Shown: positions 61,948-64,000 of the stretch, piece after piece
Layout of the letters: every line of letters begins with the position of its first letter
Numbering within the stretch: position 1 is the first letter of the stretch
From: Halomonas sp.
Lineage (GTDB): Bacteria > Pseudomonadota > Gammaproteobacteria > Pseudomonadales > Halomonadaceae
DNA: 64,000 nt
Direction: 5' to 3'
Assembly (NCBI RefSeq): GCF_029263665.1
Contig: NZ_JAJUFQ010000001.1
Coordinates: 186,001-250,000 of the forward strand
Position numbers and translations under genes: made by a program
The notes under the pieces: generated by a model
Seen by the model: only the letters and a program-made list of their open reading frames with translations
Told to the model about the DNA's origin: nothing
The model's database searches: none

Positions 61948-63685
61948 TCACCTCCCGGACAGTCAGGTGACGGTTCGTCCATCCACCTACGCCCGACTGC
62001 TGGTGCTGGCCCCCCTGGCCACGGCCACTCTGTTGATCGTCCCGATACTGGTGGGGCTGGCCGGAGCTGCCGGGCCAGCATTCGGCTGGTTGCCAGTGTT
62101 GGGGGGCAAAACCCTGAGCCTGGATCCCTGGCGCGCACTCTGGGACACCCCCGGGCTGGGCTCAATGATCCGCTTGAGCCTGGTCACGGGCATCGCCAGC
62201 ACTGCACTCGCTCTGACCATCGTGGTGCTGTTTCTCGGTGCCTTTGCCGATAGCCGGGCCTTCATCTGGTTAAGACGGCTGTTGTCGCCGCTGCTTGCCG
62301 TTCCCCATGCCGCAGCGGCCATCGGTCTGGCCTTCCTGCTTGCCCCTTCGGGGCTGGCCATGCGCTTGGTTTCTCCCGGCCTGAGCGGTTTTCACTCACC
62401 GCCGGACTATCTGTTTCCCGGTGATGGCTGGGGGATCGCGCTGATCGCAGGGCTGGTGATCAAGGAAGTGCCTTTCCTGCTGCTGATGAGTCTTGCCGCG
62501 CTGTCCCAATGCCAGGCCGAGCAACGTACCCACCTTGCCCGTTCCCTGGGCTATGCCCCGACCACCGCCTTTCTCAAGGCAGTTCTTCCGACGCTCTATC
62601 CGTTGATCCGTCTTCCCGTCTATGCCGTGATTGCCTTCGCTTCCGCCAATGTCGATGTCGCCATGATTCTCGGCCCTTCAACACCTCCGCCGCTAGCGGT
62701 AAGCGTGGTGCACTGGTTGAATGATCCAGACCTGTCCAAGCGTTTCATGGCCTCCGCCGCCGCTCTGACTCAACTTGGCATCACACTGCTTGCCCTGGCA
62801 GGCTGGTGGCTGATGGAGTGCCTTGTTGCCTGCCTTGGTCGGCGTTGGCTGACCGATGGTCGACGTCATACGGCACATCGCCTAGGCCAATGGCTTGGCG
62901 GTGGCTCAGCATGGATCAGCGTCACCCTGCTCGGAGCCAGCCTGATCGCTCTGATACTGTGGTCGCTGGCTACCTGGTGGCCTTTTCCTGTGCTCTGGCC
63001 AACCCCCTTGAGTCTGGCCAACTGGCAACGTGCACTCGACGGCCTATGGCCTGCTACTCTCACCACACTGGCACTGGCGCTCAGCTCCACCCTGCTTTCC
63101 AGCTTGCTGGTGGTGGGTTGCCTGGAACATGAAACCGTCAATCGACGCACAATGGGAACAGGTGCCAGCCTGGTTCTCTACCTGCCACTGCTGGTGCCTC
63201 CTGTTGCCTTTCTCTTCGGTCTGGTACAACTGCAGGCTCAACTGCAGGCACGCTTCGCACTCTCCCCCGGGTTCTTTTCCGCTGCCCTGGGACATTGCCT
63301 GTTCGTGTTGCCCTATGTGTTCCTGTCCCTGGCCGAAAGCTACCGGCGTCTGGACCCACGCTGGTCGCAGCTTTCTGCTGCTTTGGGCCGCTCCCCGGCC
63401 TATACCTTCGTGCGCGTGCGCCTGCCCATGTTGCTGGCGCCTATCGCTGTCGCCATGGCGGTAGGGTTGGCTGTCAGCATTGGCCAATACCTGCCAACCC
63501 TGTTGCTGAGCGCTGGACGCCTGACCACCCTGACCACCGAAGCCATCACCCTGGCATCGGGAGGGGACCGACGCCTGACCGCTGTCTATGCTCTTGCCCA
63601 ATTGCTGCTGCCAGCCTTGGGCTTTGCCATCGCGCTATGGCTACCGCGCTTGCTTCACCACCGCCGCCGTGCGCGGCGGAACTGA
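61934..63685 (+). CDS. ynjC: YnjC-like fused ABC permease
   Basis: A 583-residue membrane protein with about 12 helices in two permease halves, each with its EAA loop ('HLARSLGYAPTTAFLKAVLPTLYP' in the first and 'AALGRSPAYTFVRVRLPMLLAPIA' in the second). This fused form is standard for YnjC. It overlaps the binding-protein gene by 14 bases and is followed 63 bases later by the ATPase gene. Confidence 0.9.
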   Translation: MANADHLPDSQVTVRPSTYARLLVLAPLATATLLIVPILVGLAGAAGPAFGWLPVLGGKTLSLDPWRALWDTPGLGSMIRLSLVTGIASTALALTIVVLFLGAFADSRAFIWLRRLLSPLLAVPHAAAAIGLAFLLAPSGLAMRLVSPGLSGFHSPPDYLFPGDGWGIALIAGLVIKEVPFLLLMSLAALSQCQAEQRTHLARSLGYAPTTAFLKAVLPTLYPLIRLPVYAVIAFASANVDVAMILGPSTPPPLAVSVVHWLNDPDLSKRFMASAAALTQLGITLLALAGWWLMECLVACLGRRWLTDGRRHTAHRLGQWLGGGSAWISVTLLGASLIALILWSLATWWPFPVLWPTPLSLANWQRALDGLWPATLTTLALALSSTLLSSLLVVGCLEHETVNRRTMGTGASLVLYLPLLVPPVAFLFGLVQLQAQLQARFALSPGFFSAALGHCLFVLPYVFLSLAESYRRLDPRWSQLSAALGRSPAYTFVRVRLPMLLAPIAVAMAVGLAVSIGQYLPTLLLSAGRLTTLTTEAITLASGGDRRLTAVYALAQLLLPALGFAIALWLPRLLHHRRRARRN

Positions 63686-63748
63686 TTAACGAATGCCCAT
63701 CACTCCAACTACGCCAACATCCTCTAAAGTTAGAATCATCAACTTGAT

Positions 63749-64000
63749 ATGCGCCCCTATATGCCGCCAGATTCATCAAGCTCCTTCAGCGACTCACTAG
63801 TGTTCGACAACGTTGCTATCGACCTCGACGGCCACCGCCTGATCACCTTGAATGCCCGGATCGCTCCCGGCGAGATCGTCAGCGTCATGGGCCCCTCCGG
63901 CGTCGGTAAATCAACCCTGTTGGCCTATGCGGCAGGTTTCCTCGCCCCTGCCTTTCGAGCCACCGGCCATGTATATCTGGGCCAACGTGAGCTGACTGGC
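63749..64000 (+). CDS. ynjD: YnjD-like ABC ATP-binding protein, cut by window end
   Basis: The first 84 codons of an ABC ATPase. Walker A is complete ('MGPSGVGKSTLLAYAAGFL'), followed by the start of the Q-loop region. No stop before the window end. The start may also be the second ATG at 63761. By position and the 'GHVYLGQRELTG' end it is the partner ATPase of YnjBC. Confidence 0.85.
   Translation, partial: MRPYMPPDSSSSFSDSLVFDNVAIDLDGHRLITLNARIAPGEIVSVMGPSGVGKSTLLAYAAGFLAPAFRATGHVYLGQRELTG

Overview
The window reads as chromosomal DNA of a halophilic gammaproteobacterium, most likely Halomonadaceae (Halomonas in the wide sense). Support comes from the gammaproteobacterial block rpoS-nlpD-DUF368-pcm-surE-truD-ispF-ispD-ftsB, a complete Entner-Doudoroff gene set with its HexR regulator, a PA3496-type small acidic protein, a two-domain polyphosphate:AMP phosphotransferase and an even, moderately high G+C. 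The species assignment is inference. I saw no rRNA, tRNA, CRISPR array, integrase or intact insertion sequence.

Layout. 1-7.5 kb: a truncated secreted protein, pap, the YbbP/YbbA ABC system, divergent tesA and an EamA exporter. 7.5-8.4 kb: a 12-copy heptamer array, a SelW/Rdx-like protein and a multi-hairpin intergenic element. 8.4-14.2 kb: a PA3496-type gene, ettA, a DUF2254 membrane protein, a lipid A acyltransferase and alanine racemase. 14.4-21.8 kb, all minus strand: the rpoS-to-ftsB block, with tightly overlapping genes from nlpD to ispF.

22.0-29.9 kb is the most interesting region. Seven co-directional genes match in order the Pseudomonas fapABCDEF functional-amyloid operon, with one extra gene between the fapA-like and fapB-like genes. 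Both fibre proteins carry three imperfect repeats. The C39 peptidase has its catalytic triad, and three accessory proteins carry a short motif resembling the double-glycine leader that C39 peptidases recognise. A textbook sigma-54 promoter precedes the operon, and a VpsR-like sigma-54 activator gene lies immediately upstream.

31.3-48.1 kb holds glucose catabolism in two halves: edd-glk-mutarotase-aldo/keto reductase-sugar kinase, and eda-pgl-zwf divergent from hexR. A 6.4 kb catabolic segment lies between them (two amidohydrolases, two transporters, LysR and GntR regulators). HexR-like operator candidates precede edd, zwf and hexR.

48.3-54.7 kb: a PhnD-type (putative selenate) ABC transporter with a fused double permease, RidA, and a bufferin operon (precursor peptide, DUF692 enzyme, DUF2063 partner, DoxX) with a stem-loop between peptide and enzyme genes. 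54.7-64 kb: an MHS-type MFS transporter, a sodium:solute symporter with a small membrane partner, a tandem universal stress protein, and a choline/thiamine-kinase-like phosphotransferase followed by a YnjBCD-like ABC transporter whose ATPase gene runs off the window.

All assignments come from reading the sequence and its translations; no database search was run.
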